Below are positions 6,752-15,899 of a DNA stretch of 26,805 nucleotides, one piece after another. Source of the stretch: JAYREN01 sp041908845. GTDB taxonomy: Bacteria; Acidobacteriota; Holophagae; Holophagales; Holophagaceae. Each line of letters begins with the position of its first letter. Position 1 is the stretch's first letter. The notes under the pieces were generated by a model, which saw only the letters and a program-made list of their open reading frames with translations, was not told the origin of the DNA and ran no database searches. The DNA is taken from contig JAYREN010000022.1 of NCBI GenBank assembly GCA_041908845.1, positions 1-26,805 on the forward strand, given 5' to 3'. The position numbers were made by a program, and so were the translations under genes.

Positions 6752-7276
6752 TTATCGGAGTCGCAGATCGAGGCTGCGGAGGACTTCAAAGAGGGCTTCC
6801 CGCGAGGGCTCGAGGGCCTCCCACTGGGTCGCGAGTTCCTCTTCGCTCAGGCGCTGTTTAGCATTCCAGACCTCACGGAAGAACGCATCGCCCATCTGGC
6901 GGTACACCTCCAAGACCCTAGCCGCCTCGGGATCCAGAATCCCCAGGCGCGTATGGGCCTCGACCACCTCCAGCAGGGCGCCTTCCAGGCGCGTCTTGGC
7001 CCGGGCGAGCTGCTGATCCAGATCGGCCTCCAGCTGGTCCTCGTCGCGGTTCACCAGGTAGTCCCCCGCCGCCTCGTTGAACAGGTGGAGGCTCTTGCGG
7101 TAGGCCACCACCAATTCCATGCTGCGGGCCCACTCCTGCAGGCGCTGCTGGCGGAGTTCTCGGGCGGCCTGGCTCTTCAACTGGATGCGGGTGACCCAGA
7201 TGGTGACCCCGCTGGTGATGAGGACACCCAGTCCGATCTTCACCGCGGTATCGAGCACTTCCCATCCGCCCACCAT
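6752..7276 (-). CDS. Hypothetical membrane-anchored coiled-coil-like protein
   Basis: 174 residues. One transmembrane segment at about residues 8-28 (VLDTAVKIGLGVLITSGVTIWV) is followed by a long, strongly charged, helix-rich cytoplasmic-type region (QLKSQAARELRQQRLQEWARSME and onward) with no recognised catalytic motif. I do not recognise a named family. It starts 7 bases after manC ends and stops 25 bases before the cupin start, so it is surely co-transcribed with both. The position suggests an accessory role in the mannose/polysaccharide cluster, but that is inference from context alone. Confidence 0.8.
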   Translation of the reverse strand: MVGGWEVLDTAVKIGLGVLITSGVTIWVTRIQLKSQAARELRQQRLQEWARSMELVVAYRKSLHLFNEAAGDYLVNRDEDQLEADLDQQLARAKTRLEGALLEVVEAHTRLGILDPEAARVLEVYRQMGDAFFREVWNAKQRLSEEELATQWEALEPSREALFEVLRSLDLRLR

Positions 7277-7283
7277 CGCGCCC

Positions 7284-8354
7284 TCAGAGAAGATCCTTGC
7301 GGCCCAGCTTCTGGAGCCGTTCCACGATGTCCTTCACGCCCTGGGCCTTGTCGCGGTGGCAGATGAGGAGTGCGTCTTCCTCATCCACCACGATGAGATC
7401 CTTGAGCCCCGACCCACCGATCATCCGCTTGCCCCCGAACACGGCGCAGTTGGTGGAATCCACCAGCACCGCGTCGCCGGTCACCACATTGCCCTGGGCA
7501 TCAGCCTCGTGGAACTCCACCACCGCGGGCCAGGAGCCTACATCGGACCAGCCAAAGCTGGCGGGCACCACGGCCACATGGCTGGACTTCTCCATTAGGG
7601 CATAGTCGATGGAGAGCTTGGGAAGCTGGCCGTAGACGCTGCCAATGGCACTTGAGTCGCCGCCTGTGGCCGCCCAGGCATCCAGCGGGGTCAGCACCTC
7701 GGGACAGTGTGCCAAAAGTTCACGACGCATATCCGCCAGGGTCCACACGAACATTCCGGCGTTCCAGTAGTGGCGGCCCGATTGCACATATTCCATGGCG
7801 GTGGGCAGGGGAGGCTTCTCCCGGAAGGCCTTCACGCCGAGTACCGCCCCCTGCCCTTCAGTCTCGATGTAGCCGTAGCCCGTCTCGGGGTAGCTGGGCC
7901 GGATGCCGAAGGTGACCAGTTCATGCTGGTCCGAGGCGTGCCGCGCGGCGAGATCGATATCGCGCAGGAAGGCCGCCTGGTCCGTGATCCAGTGATCCGC
8001 CGAGAGCACCACCATCACGCCCTGGGAACTGCGCCGTTCGATGGCCACCAGGGCCAGGGCGAGACAGGGTGCCGTGTTGCGCCCTTCCGGTTCGACGATG
8101 ACATTCTCGCGGGGAAGCTCTGGCAGCAGCCGCCGTGTCTCCGCCGCCAGATCCTCGGTGGTTACCACGTAGATGTTCTCGGGCGAAAAGTCGGGGTGGA
8201 GTCGCGCCACGGTCTGGTTCAGCAGCGTCGTCTCCCCGACCATGGCCAGGAATTGCTTGGGTCGATGAGTCCTGGACCGCGGCCAGAACCGCGTCCCCCG
8301 CCCACCTGCCATAACGACGGCGACTTTCTCAAGAGTCTTACCCGTGGTAGTCAT
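7284..8354 (-). CDS. manC: Mannose-1-phosphate guanylyltransferase
   Basis: 356 residues. It forms GDP-mannose from mannose-1-phosphate and GTP for glycan synthesis; cytosolic. The N-terminal nucleotidyltransferase signature is VVMAGGRGTRFWPRSR followed by PKQFL. Also visible are VEPEGRNTAPCLALA, SADHWI, ETGYGYIE, FREKP, WNAGMFVW and FGWSDVGSW. It is the monofunctional, short form without the C-terminal isomerase cupin; a separate cupin lies downstream. I place the start at ATG 8354, which has GAGGGGG about 7 bases upstream, rather than at the TTG 24 bases earlier. That earlier start would fall in the tandem hairpin repeat. The gene follows pfkA on the same strand after about 240 bases of repeats. 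Confidence 0.94.
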   Translation of the reverse strand: MTTTGKTLEKVAVVMAGGRGTRFWPRSRTHRPKQFLAMVGETTLLNQTVARLHPDFSPENIYVVTTEDLAAETRRLLPELPRENVIVEPEGRNTAPCLALALVAIERRSSQGVMVVLSADHWITDQAAFLRDIDLAARHASDQHELVTFGIRPSYPETGYGYIETEGQGAVLGVKAFREKPPLPTAMEYVQSGRHYWNAGMFVWTLADMRRELLAHCPEVLTPLDAWAATGGDSSAIGSVYGQLPKLSIDYALMEKSSHVAVVPASFGWSDVGSWPAVVEFHEADAQGNVVTGDAVLVDSTNCAVFGGKRMIGGSGLKDLIVVDEEDALLICHRDKAQGVKDIVERLQKLGRKDLL

Positions 8355-8373
8355 CCTTGCCCCCTCTTTAACC

Positions 8374-8479
8374 TTCAAGCGCGTGAAGTCTCGCGTATCG
8401 CCGAAGGTGATACCTAGAAAACGACCGCGACTTTATCGATACAACCCATCGTGTCCGACATCTTCACTCCTCCAAAATG
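8374..8479. repeat. Tandem repeat copy 1 with hairpin core (106-bp period)
   Basis: Begins TTCAAGCGCGTGAAGTCTCG. The hairpin core at about 8389-8420 pairs GTATCGCC with GGTGATAC around GAA. It is nearly identical to copy 2 over the first 70 or so bases and diverged after that. It lies just upstream of manC. Confidence 0.85.
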
Positions 8480-8585
8480 TTCAAGCGCGTGAAGTCTCGC
8501 GTATCGCCGAAGGCGATACCGAGAAAACGACCGCGCCTTCACCGATATCACCAGTCCAGTTCGACATCTCTCTCCCAAACGCTCC
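8480..8585. repeat. Tandem repeat copy 2 with hairpin core (106-bp period)
   Basis: Starts exactly 106 bases after copy 1. Its hairpin is better formed: CTCG, a bulged C, GTATCGCC, loop GAA, GGCGATAC, CGAG. A closely related hairpin lies in the repeat units downstream of rpsT. Confidence 0.85.
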
Positions 8586-8596
8586 TGTATCGCGTT

Positions 8597-9577
8597 TCAC
8601 CGCGCCAGCACCTGCACCAGATCCGCCAGCACGGCGGGTGGTTCGGGGCGAGGATCGTGGACCCTGGCGAGGGGGATGGAGACCAGTTCCCCAGCCATGG
8701 CTCCCAGATAGATGCCCTTCTCGCCCGCCACCAGTCGCTTGACGGCCTCGGCGCCCCAGAGGCTGCCCCAGATGCGATCAATGGCCGTTGGGCTGCCGCC
8801 TCGCTGGATGTGGCCCAGCACCACGACCCGCATGTCCAGGTTGTAGTCCTGGCGGAGTCGTTCACCCACGGTGTAGGCGTTGCCAAGCTGGAGATCCCCT
8901 TCCGCCACCACCACGATGCTGCTGCGCTTGCCTCGTTCCCAGCCAGCCTTCAGTTGGCCCACGAGATCCTCGTAGGTATCCCGGGCGGATTCGGGATAGA
9001 TCACCGCCTCCGCCCCGCAGGCGATGGCTGTGTGCACGGCGATCATGCCAGAGCTGCGGCCCATGACTTCCACGAGAAAGAGGCGCTCGTGGGAACTGGC
9101 CGTGTCCCGGATGCGATCGATGGCGCCGATGGCGGTGTTGAGGGCAGTATCGAATCCCAGGGTGCGTTCAGTGCCAGGCAGGTCGTTGTCGATGGTGCCG
9201 GGAATGCCCACGCAAGGAACGCCGTGTTCCTCCCAGAGCAGCGAAGCCCCAGTGAAGCTGCCATCTCCGCCGATCACCACCAGCCCATCGATCCCCGCAG
9301 ACTGAAGATCCCGGGCCACCTGGGCGCGCACGGCCTTGACCTTGAATGCTTGGCAGCGGGCGGTATTCAGAATGGTGCCACCCCGCTGAAGGATATTGGC
9401 GCAGTTTCGACTGGAGAGGGGCCGCCAGTCCTGATCAACCAGTCCCTGAAACCCGCGGTAAACCCCGTAGACCTCGATATCCAGCGCGCCGCCTTGACGC
9501 ACCACCGCGCGGATGGCGGCATTCATCCCCGGGGCATCGCCACCGGAAGTGAGGACACCCAGGCGTTTGACGCTCAC
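8597..9577 (-). CDS. pfkA: ATP-dependent 6-phosphofructokinase
   Basis: 326 residues, full length. It catalyses the committed step of glycolysis, fructose-6-phosphate plus ATP to fructose-1,6-bisphosphate. Motifs: LGVLTSGGDAPGMNAAIR (nucleotide loop), VVIGGDGSFTGA, GIPGTIDNDLPGTERTLGFDTA, and MGRSSGMIA with ACGAEAVIYPE. The Gly in GGDGS and the Gly in PGTIDND mark the ATP type rather than the pyrophosphate type, which has GGDDS and PKTIDND. The start is GTG at 9577, overlapping the stop of the upstream gene by four bases (GTGA), so translation is probably coupled. It is followed by the tandem hairpin repeat and manC. Confidence 0.96.
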   Translation of the reverse strand: MSVKRLGVLTSGGDAPGMNAAIRAVVRQGGALDIEVYGVYRGFQGLVDQDWRPLSSRNCANILQRGGTILNTARCQAFKVKAVRAQVARDLQSAGIDGLVVIGGDGSFTGASLLWEEHGVPCVGIPGTIDNDLPGTERTLGFDTALNTAIGAIDRIRDTASSHERLFLVEVMGRSSGMIAVHTAIACGAEAVIYPESARDTYEDLVGQLKAGWERGKRSSIVVVAEGDLQLGNAYTVGERLRQDYNLDMRVVVLGHIQRGGSPTAIDRIWGSLWGAEAVKRLVAGEKGIYLGAMAGELVSIPLARVHDPRPEPPAVLADLVQVLAR

Positions 9578-9888
9578 TTCTTCACCACGACGGCCTTCTT
9601 GGCCCGGGAGGCCTTGGAACCGCCCTTTCGCGTCACGGCCGCCTTGCCTCGCTTCCCTCGTTTAACCTTCTTGCTTGCGCGATATCCTCGGGTGTCCTTG
9701 ATGTGAACCTCCGGGGCGGGAAGTGGAGGAGGCTCCAGCACCGCCCGAGGGACCGGGGGCAGATCCTGATCGCCACCGGCCTGGGCGCGCTGGGCCCTGA
9801 TCTTCATGACTGGGTCGTCCGCAGGCTGTTGAGCCGCAGCCAGCCCCAGGGCGATCACAAAAGTTCCCAGTAGGCGCGGATAGGTCAT
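9574..9888 (-). CDS. Small secreted Lys/Arg-rich hypothetical protein
   Basis: 104 residues from ATG at 9888, chosen for a GGAG element 7 bases upstream and because a signal peptide then begins at residue 1. The N-terminus (TYPRLLGTFVIALGLAAA) looks like a Sec signal with cleavage near AAA-QQ. A Pro-rich middle follows (LPPVPRAVLEPPPLPAPEV), then a strongly basic tail with repeated KK/KR/RGK words that ends VVVKK. I know no family for it. The basic tail might bind nucleic acid or acidic polymers such as LPS; that is speculation. It is coupled to pfkA by a four-base overlap and lies 44 bases after the CheZ-like gene. Confidence 0.75.
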   Translation of the reverse strand: MTYPRLLGTFVIALGLAAAQQPADDPVMKIRAQRAQAGGDQDLPPVPRAVLEPPPLPAPEVHIKDTRGYRASKKVKRGKRGKAAVTRKGGSKASRAKKAVVVKK

Positions 9889-9932
9889 TGCATTGCTCCA
9901 GCGAGGATTCCCGGCACTAGGCCAGCATACCC

Positions 9933-10442
9933 TCACTTGGCGGACTTTTGCGCCCTCAGCTTCGCGAAGAACTCCGCCACCACGGCATCCGCGTCATCCT
10001 TGGCCGTGTCGTGGGATTGCCCCTCTCGCTCCAGAATATCTCTCCCCGATGGGGCATGCTTCGTCGCCTCTTCCTGTGGCACCAGATTGGCCTGGATGTA
10101 GTCGGAGACATCGATGAGTCGATGGCCAACCTTCTCCAGCTTCTGGCGAACGATGTCCTGGTATTGGAAGAGGTCGAAAACACCGGAGACGTTGTACATG
10201 CCATTGTCGGCGTGCAGGCCGATGTCCTCGATCTTGGCGATGAGACTATCCCGCTCATCGCTGGGGGGAACGAGCCGGGCCAGGATTTCAATGCACTCCT
10301 TGGCCAGGTTCTGGATTTCCTCGAAGCTCGACTGCACCACCTCAATCTGTGAGATGACACGCTCGGCGCCTCCCTCCTGCTCGTGGGCGATCTGGATCAA
10401 CTGATCAGGAATTGGCTGATCCTTTTTTTCCTTTTCAGGCAT
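9933..10442 (-). CDS. CheZ-like protein (possible CheY-P phosphatase)
   Basis: 169 residues, predicted mostly helical. The sequence LFQYQDIVRQKLEKVGHRL places Asp96 and Gln100 in the DxxxQ arrangement that CheZ-family phosphatases use to act on phospho-CheY. The flanking FDLFQ and QKLEKV resemble remote CheZ homologues more than E. coli CheZ. The N-terminal half (EEIQNLAKECIEILARL) fits the long hairpin helices of that fold. The start ATG has GGAGGTGAGGG immediately upstream, a strong site. It heads the minus-strand cluster toward pfkA and is divergent from thiC. No other chemotaxis gene is in the window, so the assignment rests on the motif alone. Confidence 0.6.
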   Translation of the reverse strand: MPEKEKKDQPIPDQLIQIAHEQEGGAERVISQIEVVQSSFEEIQNLAKECIEILARLVPPSDERDSLIAKIEDIGLHADNGMYNVSGVFDLFQYQDIVRQKLEKVGHRLIDVSDYIQANLVPQEEATKHAPSGRDILEREGQSHDTAKDDADAVVAEFFAKLRAQKSAK

Positions 10443-10595
10443 CCCTCACCTCCGGCCCTGCAACGTGCATCCAAGGTATCGTCCAGAAGGGTATGAAGGC
10501 TTGAAAACCGGAAAAGCGCCTTCGGACTGATAAACTCGCCCATGGCGGGTGAGCCCGACACCCCAGCCACATCATTAGGAATATTGGAGAATTTA

Positions 10596-12422
<1,827 letters not shown>

Positions 12423-12491
12423 GGCCGCCTGCCGGGGGGCGCCCCCGTCCCAAATCTGTCGCTGGACGGCATGCAGAGAGCGCATTAGCTT

Positions 12492-15200
12492 GTGACCGTG
12501 GAACCCAAGCGCCCCGACCCAGACGAACTCCTCCGCAATCTCCAGGATGAAGAAGCCCGGCAGGCACGAGCGAAGCTGAAGATCTTCTTCGGGATGGCCC
12601 CGGGGGTGGGCAAGACCTACGCCATGCTCCAGGAGGCCCAAAGTCGTCTGGCCGAGGGCGTGGATGTCGTCGTCGGCGTGGCGGAAACCCATGGCCGCTC
12701 TGAAACCGCGGCCCTGCTGGAAGGGCTGCCCCTGCTCCCGAAGCGGACGCTTCCCTACCACGGCCGCAGCCTGGAGGAATTCGATCTTCAGGCGGCGATC
12801 CTGCGGAAGCCCCAGCTCATCCTCGTGGACGAACTGGCCCATTCCAATGTCCAGGGCTGCGTGCACCAGAAGCGCTGGCAGGATGTGTGGGATCTCCTGG
12901 ATGCGGGCATCGATGTCTACACCACGGTCAACGTTCAGCACATCGAGAGCCTCAAGGACGTGGTGGCCCAGATCACGGGCGTCATCGTACGCGAAAGCAT
13001 CCCCGACCGGATCCTCGCCCGGGCCGATGAAATCGAGCTGGTGGATCTTCCACCTGACGAACTGATCCAGCGTCTGAAGGAAGGCAAGGTCTACATCCCA
13101 GAGCAGGCCCGCCACGCCGTCGATCGTTTCTTCCGCAAGGGAAATCTGCTAGCCCTGCGGGAAATGGCGCTGCGCCGCACAGCCGATCATGTGGATGCAG
13201 ACATGCGCCGCTACATGGCCCAGGAAGGCATCGCCCAGACCTGGGCCGCCGATGACCGCCTGCTGGTGTGCATCAGCCCCGCGCCGGAATCCGCGCGACT
13301 CATCCGCGCCACCCAGCGTCTGGCGGAGCGGATCAAGGCACCCTGGATCGCAGCCTATGTGGAGATGGGCCGCCTGCGACACTCCCAGGCGGACCGGGAC
13401 CAGATCGAGGAACATCTGCGCCTGGTGGAACGCCTCGGCGGCGAGACCGCCGTGCTCCAGGGGGATCTCTCCCTGGTGGACGATCTCGTGGCCCTGGCCA
13501 TCACCCGGAACGTCACCCGGATCCTGGTGGGCAAACCCGGTGGCCCCACGTGGCTGCGCTTCTTCAAGCCATCCCTCCTGGACAAGCTCGTGCGCGCCTG
13601 CGGCAGCATCGATGTGATGGTCATCGCCCGGGATCGAGCCCCGGAGGCTCTCCCCGAAAGGGCTCCCGCGCCCCGAATCCGACAATACCCGGCCCTGGGA
13701 CGCTTCCTGTGGGCGGCGCTGGTGGTGACCCTCGCCACCGGGGTAGCGCTGCTGATGCAGATGCGCCGCTTCGAACTGGCGGATATCGCCATGGTTTACG
13801 TTCTGGCAATCCTCATCGTGGCCACTCGCTTCGGACGCTGGCCCTCGGTGGGGGCCTCGCTGTTCAGCGTTGCCGCCCTGGATTTCTTTTTCGTGGAGCC
13901 CCGGTATTCATTCCGTGTCTCAGATATCAAGCATGCGGGCACCTTTGCCGTGATGCTCGCGGTGGGAATCGTCATCGGGAATCTCACCGAGCGCATTCGG
14001 GCCCAGGTGCGCCTGTCCCGTATCCGGGAACAGCGCACCCGAGCCCTCTTCCAACTGGCTGCGGAACTCACCCGCAGTGGCGGCACGGCCTCCATGGTCG
14101 AATCCGCCATCACCAGCGTGGCTGCCCAGTTCCAGAGCCAGGCCTCGATTCTCCTGCCCGACATCGAGGGCCGCCTGAAACCCATGGAACAAACCTCGGG
14201 CGGATTCAGCCCCGAGGAACTTAGCGTGGCGCAGTGGAGCCTGGATCACCACGAAGCTGCGGGACTTGGCACGGACACACTCCCCGGCGCCAAGGCCCTC
14301 TACCTGCCTCTGAAGGGCGCTCGGGAAACCATCGGCGTCATGGCCGTGCGACCGGAGGGTGCACCCCACTGGACCGAACCCGATCAGCGCCACCTGCTGG
14401 AGGCCTTCGCCAACCAGACGGCCCTGGCCCTGGAACGGGCCCTTCTGTCGGAAAAGAGCGCCCGGACCCAACGCCAAGTGGATCGCGAGCTGCTTCGGAA
14501 CGCCCTGCTGTCCTCGGTCTCCCACGACCTGAGGACACCCCTCGGTGGAATCCTGGGCGCCGCCAGCACCCTGCTGGAGGGAGGTGGCCCTCTGGGCGAG
14601 GCAGGACGCAGGGAGTTGCTGGAAACCATCCATGGCGAAGCCCACCAGCTTCAGCGCCTGGTCACCAATCTCCTGGACGTCACCCGCATCGAATCTGGAG
14701 CCGTGGAGGTCAAGAAGGAATGGGTGCCCGTGGAGGAGCTCGTGGGCAGTGCCCTGGGGCGACTGACTCGGGTGCTAGGCGCTCGGGAGATCCAGGTGGA
14801 TCTGCCCCCCAAACTCCCTCTGGCCCCCATGGATCCCATCCAGATGGAGCAGGTGCTGGTGAACCTGCTGGAGAACGCCGCGAAGTTCTCACCCGCAGAC
14901 CAGCCCATCGAGATCCGGGCCTGGGCCACGGACCGCGCCATTACCCTTGCCGTGGCAGACCATGGCAGCGGCCTGCCAGCGGGCCTCGAGGACCGGATCT
15001 TCGACAAGCTGGTGAAGGCCGCCAATCCCCACGGTTGGGCCGGGGCGGGCCTGGGCCTCACCATTTGCAAGGGCATTGTGCAAGCCCACGGCGGGTGGAT
15101 CCAAGGCAACAACCGCCCCCAGGGGGGTGCCCAGTTCCTGGTGAGCCTGCCCCTGGAGGGCCCACCGCCCCCGTCACCGGTCGAGGCGGGGCAGGGCTGA
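12492..15200 (+). CDS. kdpD: KdpD-type osmosensitive potassium-channel sensor histidine kinase
   Basis: 902 residues, the usual KdpD length. Order of domains: cytosolic KdpD domain with Walker A GMAPGVGKT (34-42) and Walker-B-like LVDEL (111-115); a universal-stress-protein domain (about 250-380); four transmembrane segments (about 400-500, DUF4118 type); a GAF-like domain (about 520-655); HisKA with His678 in SVSHDLRTPLGG; and an ATPase domain with NLLENAAKFSP, DHGSGLP and GAGLGLTI. All motifs look intact. KdpD senses K+ limitation and phosphorylates KdpE to switch on kdpFABC. The start is GTG at 12492 with a weak ribosome-binding site. The stop overlaps the region where kdpE should begin. 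No kdpFABC genes are in the window. Confidence 0.95.
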   Translation: MTVEPKRPDPDELLRNLQDEEARQARAKLKIFFGMAPGVGKTYAMLQEAQSRLAEGVDVVVGVAETHGRSETAALLEGLPLLPKRTLPYHGRSLEEFDLQAAILRKPQLILVDELAHSNVQGCVHQKRWQDVWDLLDAGIDVYTTVNVQHIESLKDVVAQITGVIVRESIPDRILARADEIELVDLPPDELIQRLKEGKVYIPEQARHAVDRFFRKGNLLALREMALRRTADHVDADMRRYMAQEGIAQTWAADDRLLVCISPAPESARLIRATQRLAERIKAPWIAAYVEMGRLRHSQADRDQIEEHLRLVERLGGETAVLQGDLSLVDDLVALAITRNVTRILVGKPGGPTWLRFFKPSLLDKLVRACGSIDVMVIARDRAPEALPERAPAPRIRQYPALGRFLWAALVVTLATGVALLMQMRRFELADIAMVYVLAILIVATRFGRWPSVGASLFSVAALDFFFVEPRYSFRVSDIKHAGTFAVMLAVGIVIGNLTERIRAQVRLSRIREQRTRALFQLAAELTRSGGTASMVESAITSVAAQFQSQASILLPDIEGRLKPMEQTSGGFSPEELSVAQWSLDHHEAAGLGTDTLPGAKALYLPLKGARETIGVMAVRPEGAPHWTEPDQRHLLEAFANQTALALERALLSEKSARTQRQVDRELLRNALLSSVSHDLRTPLGGILGAASTLLEGGGPLGEAGRRELLETIHGEAHQLQRLVTNLLDVTRIESGAVEVKKEWVPVEELVGSALGRLTRVLGAREIQVDLPPKLPLAPMDPIQMEQVLVNLLENAAKFSPADQPIEIRAWATDRAITLAVADHGSGLPAGLEDRIFDKLVKAANPHGWAGAGLGLTICKGIVQAHGGWIQGNNRPQGGAQFLVSLPLEGPPPPSPVEAGQG

Positions 15201-15213
15201 TCCCCAGGCCCCC

Positions 15214-15894
15214 CGCATTCTCATCATCGATGACGAACCCCCCATCCGCCGCTACCTTCGGACCACCCTTGGGGCCGAAGGCTATGGCGTGCTGGAGACC
15301 GCCACGGCGGCCGAAGGGGAAGTGCTCGCCGCCAGTCACCGCCCCGAGGTGATCCTGCTGTATCTGGGACTGCCCGATCTCGACGGCATCCAACTGGCGA
15401 GCCGCCTACGTGAGGTGTGCCAATCCCCCATCATCGTTATTTCCGCCCGAGGGCAGGAAGCGGACACGATTCTGGCTCTGGATGCGGGAGCCGACGACTA
15501 CCTGACCAAGCCCTTCGCCACCGGCGAACTGCTGGCCCGGATCCGTGTGGCCCTGCGCCACGGCACGAAAGGCTCGGAAACCGAAACCGCGCCAATCTTT
15601 GAGCTAGGCACCTGGCGCGCCGATCTTGTGCGTCGGGAAGTGACCCTTACGGGCCAGCTCGTCCACCTCACGCCCAACGAGTATCGCCTGCTCACCACCC
15701 TCATCCGCCACGCAGGCAAGGTGCTCACCCATCGCCAGCTCCTCAAGGAAGTCTGGAGCGGCGCAGCCGGGGCCCAACCCCACTATCTCCGGGTCTACAT
15801 GGCCCAACTCCGCCAGAAACTGGAACCGGAACCCGCCCGCCCCCGCCACTTCATCACGGAGCCTGGCGTGGGTTATCGGTTGAGAACCGAATAG
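15214..15894 (+). CDS. kdpE: KdpE-like response regulator, start codon unclear and phosphoacceptor Asp replaced by Tyr
   Basis: An OmpR/PhoB-type regulator: receiver (RILIIDDEPPIRRYL to about 15570) plus a winged-helix DNA-binding domain (LTPNEYRLLTTLIRHAGKVL, then YLRVYMAQLRQKL and GVGYRLRTE). The body is open to the stop at 15894. Two things are wrong. The phosphoacceptor position, Asp in LDLGLPDGDG of E. coli KdpE, reads LYLGLPDLDG here, with codon TAT at 15361-15363. Also, this frame has no ATG, GTG or TTG between the in-frame stop at 15142-15144 and the receiver. GTG at 15289 would delete the acidic pocket, and ATT at 15217 is the only near-cognate option. One extra C in the C6 run near 15209-15214 would join the receiver to CTGATC overlapping the kdpD stop. 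It may be a decaying gene or contain sequence errors. Confidence 0.8.
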   Translation, partial: RILIIDDEPPIRRYLRTTLGAEGYGVLETATAAEGEVLAASHRPEVILLYLGLPDLDGIQLASRLREVCQSPIIVISARGQEADTILALDAGADDYLTKPFATGELLARIRVALRHGTKGSETETAPIFELGTWRADLVRREVTLTGQLVHLTPNEYRLLTTLIRHAGKVLTHRQLLKEVWSGAAGAQPHYLRVYMAQLRQKLEPEPARPRHFITEPGVGYRLRTE

Positions 15895-15899
15895 CAAAC

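Noticed and set aside
8477..8560. A possible small basic peptide encoded by the tandem repeat (FKRVKSRVSPK shared by both copies, with several third-position changes)
   Set aside because: The hairpin alone explains the conservation, there is no ribosome-binding site before the ATG, and copy 1 has no equivalent start.
8374..8585. CRISPR array
   Set aside because: Only two copies with a 106-base period and diverging, non-unique spacers; no cas genes nearby.
12423..12491. GGGGGCGCCCCC-type palindrome between thiC and kdpD as a terminator
   Set aside because: Short stem of pure G/C with no T-run; probably not an intrinsic terminator.
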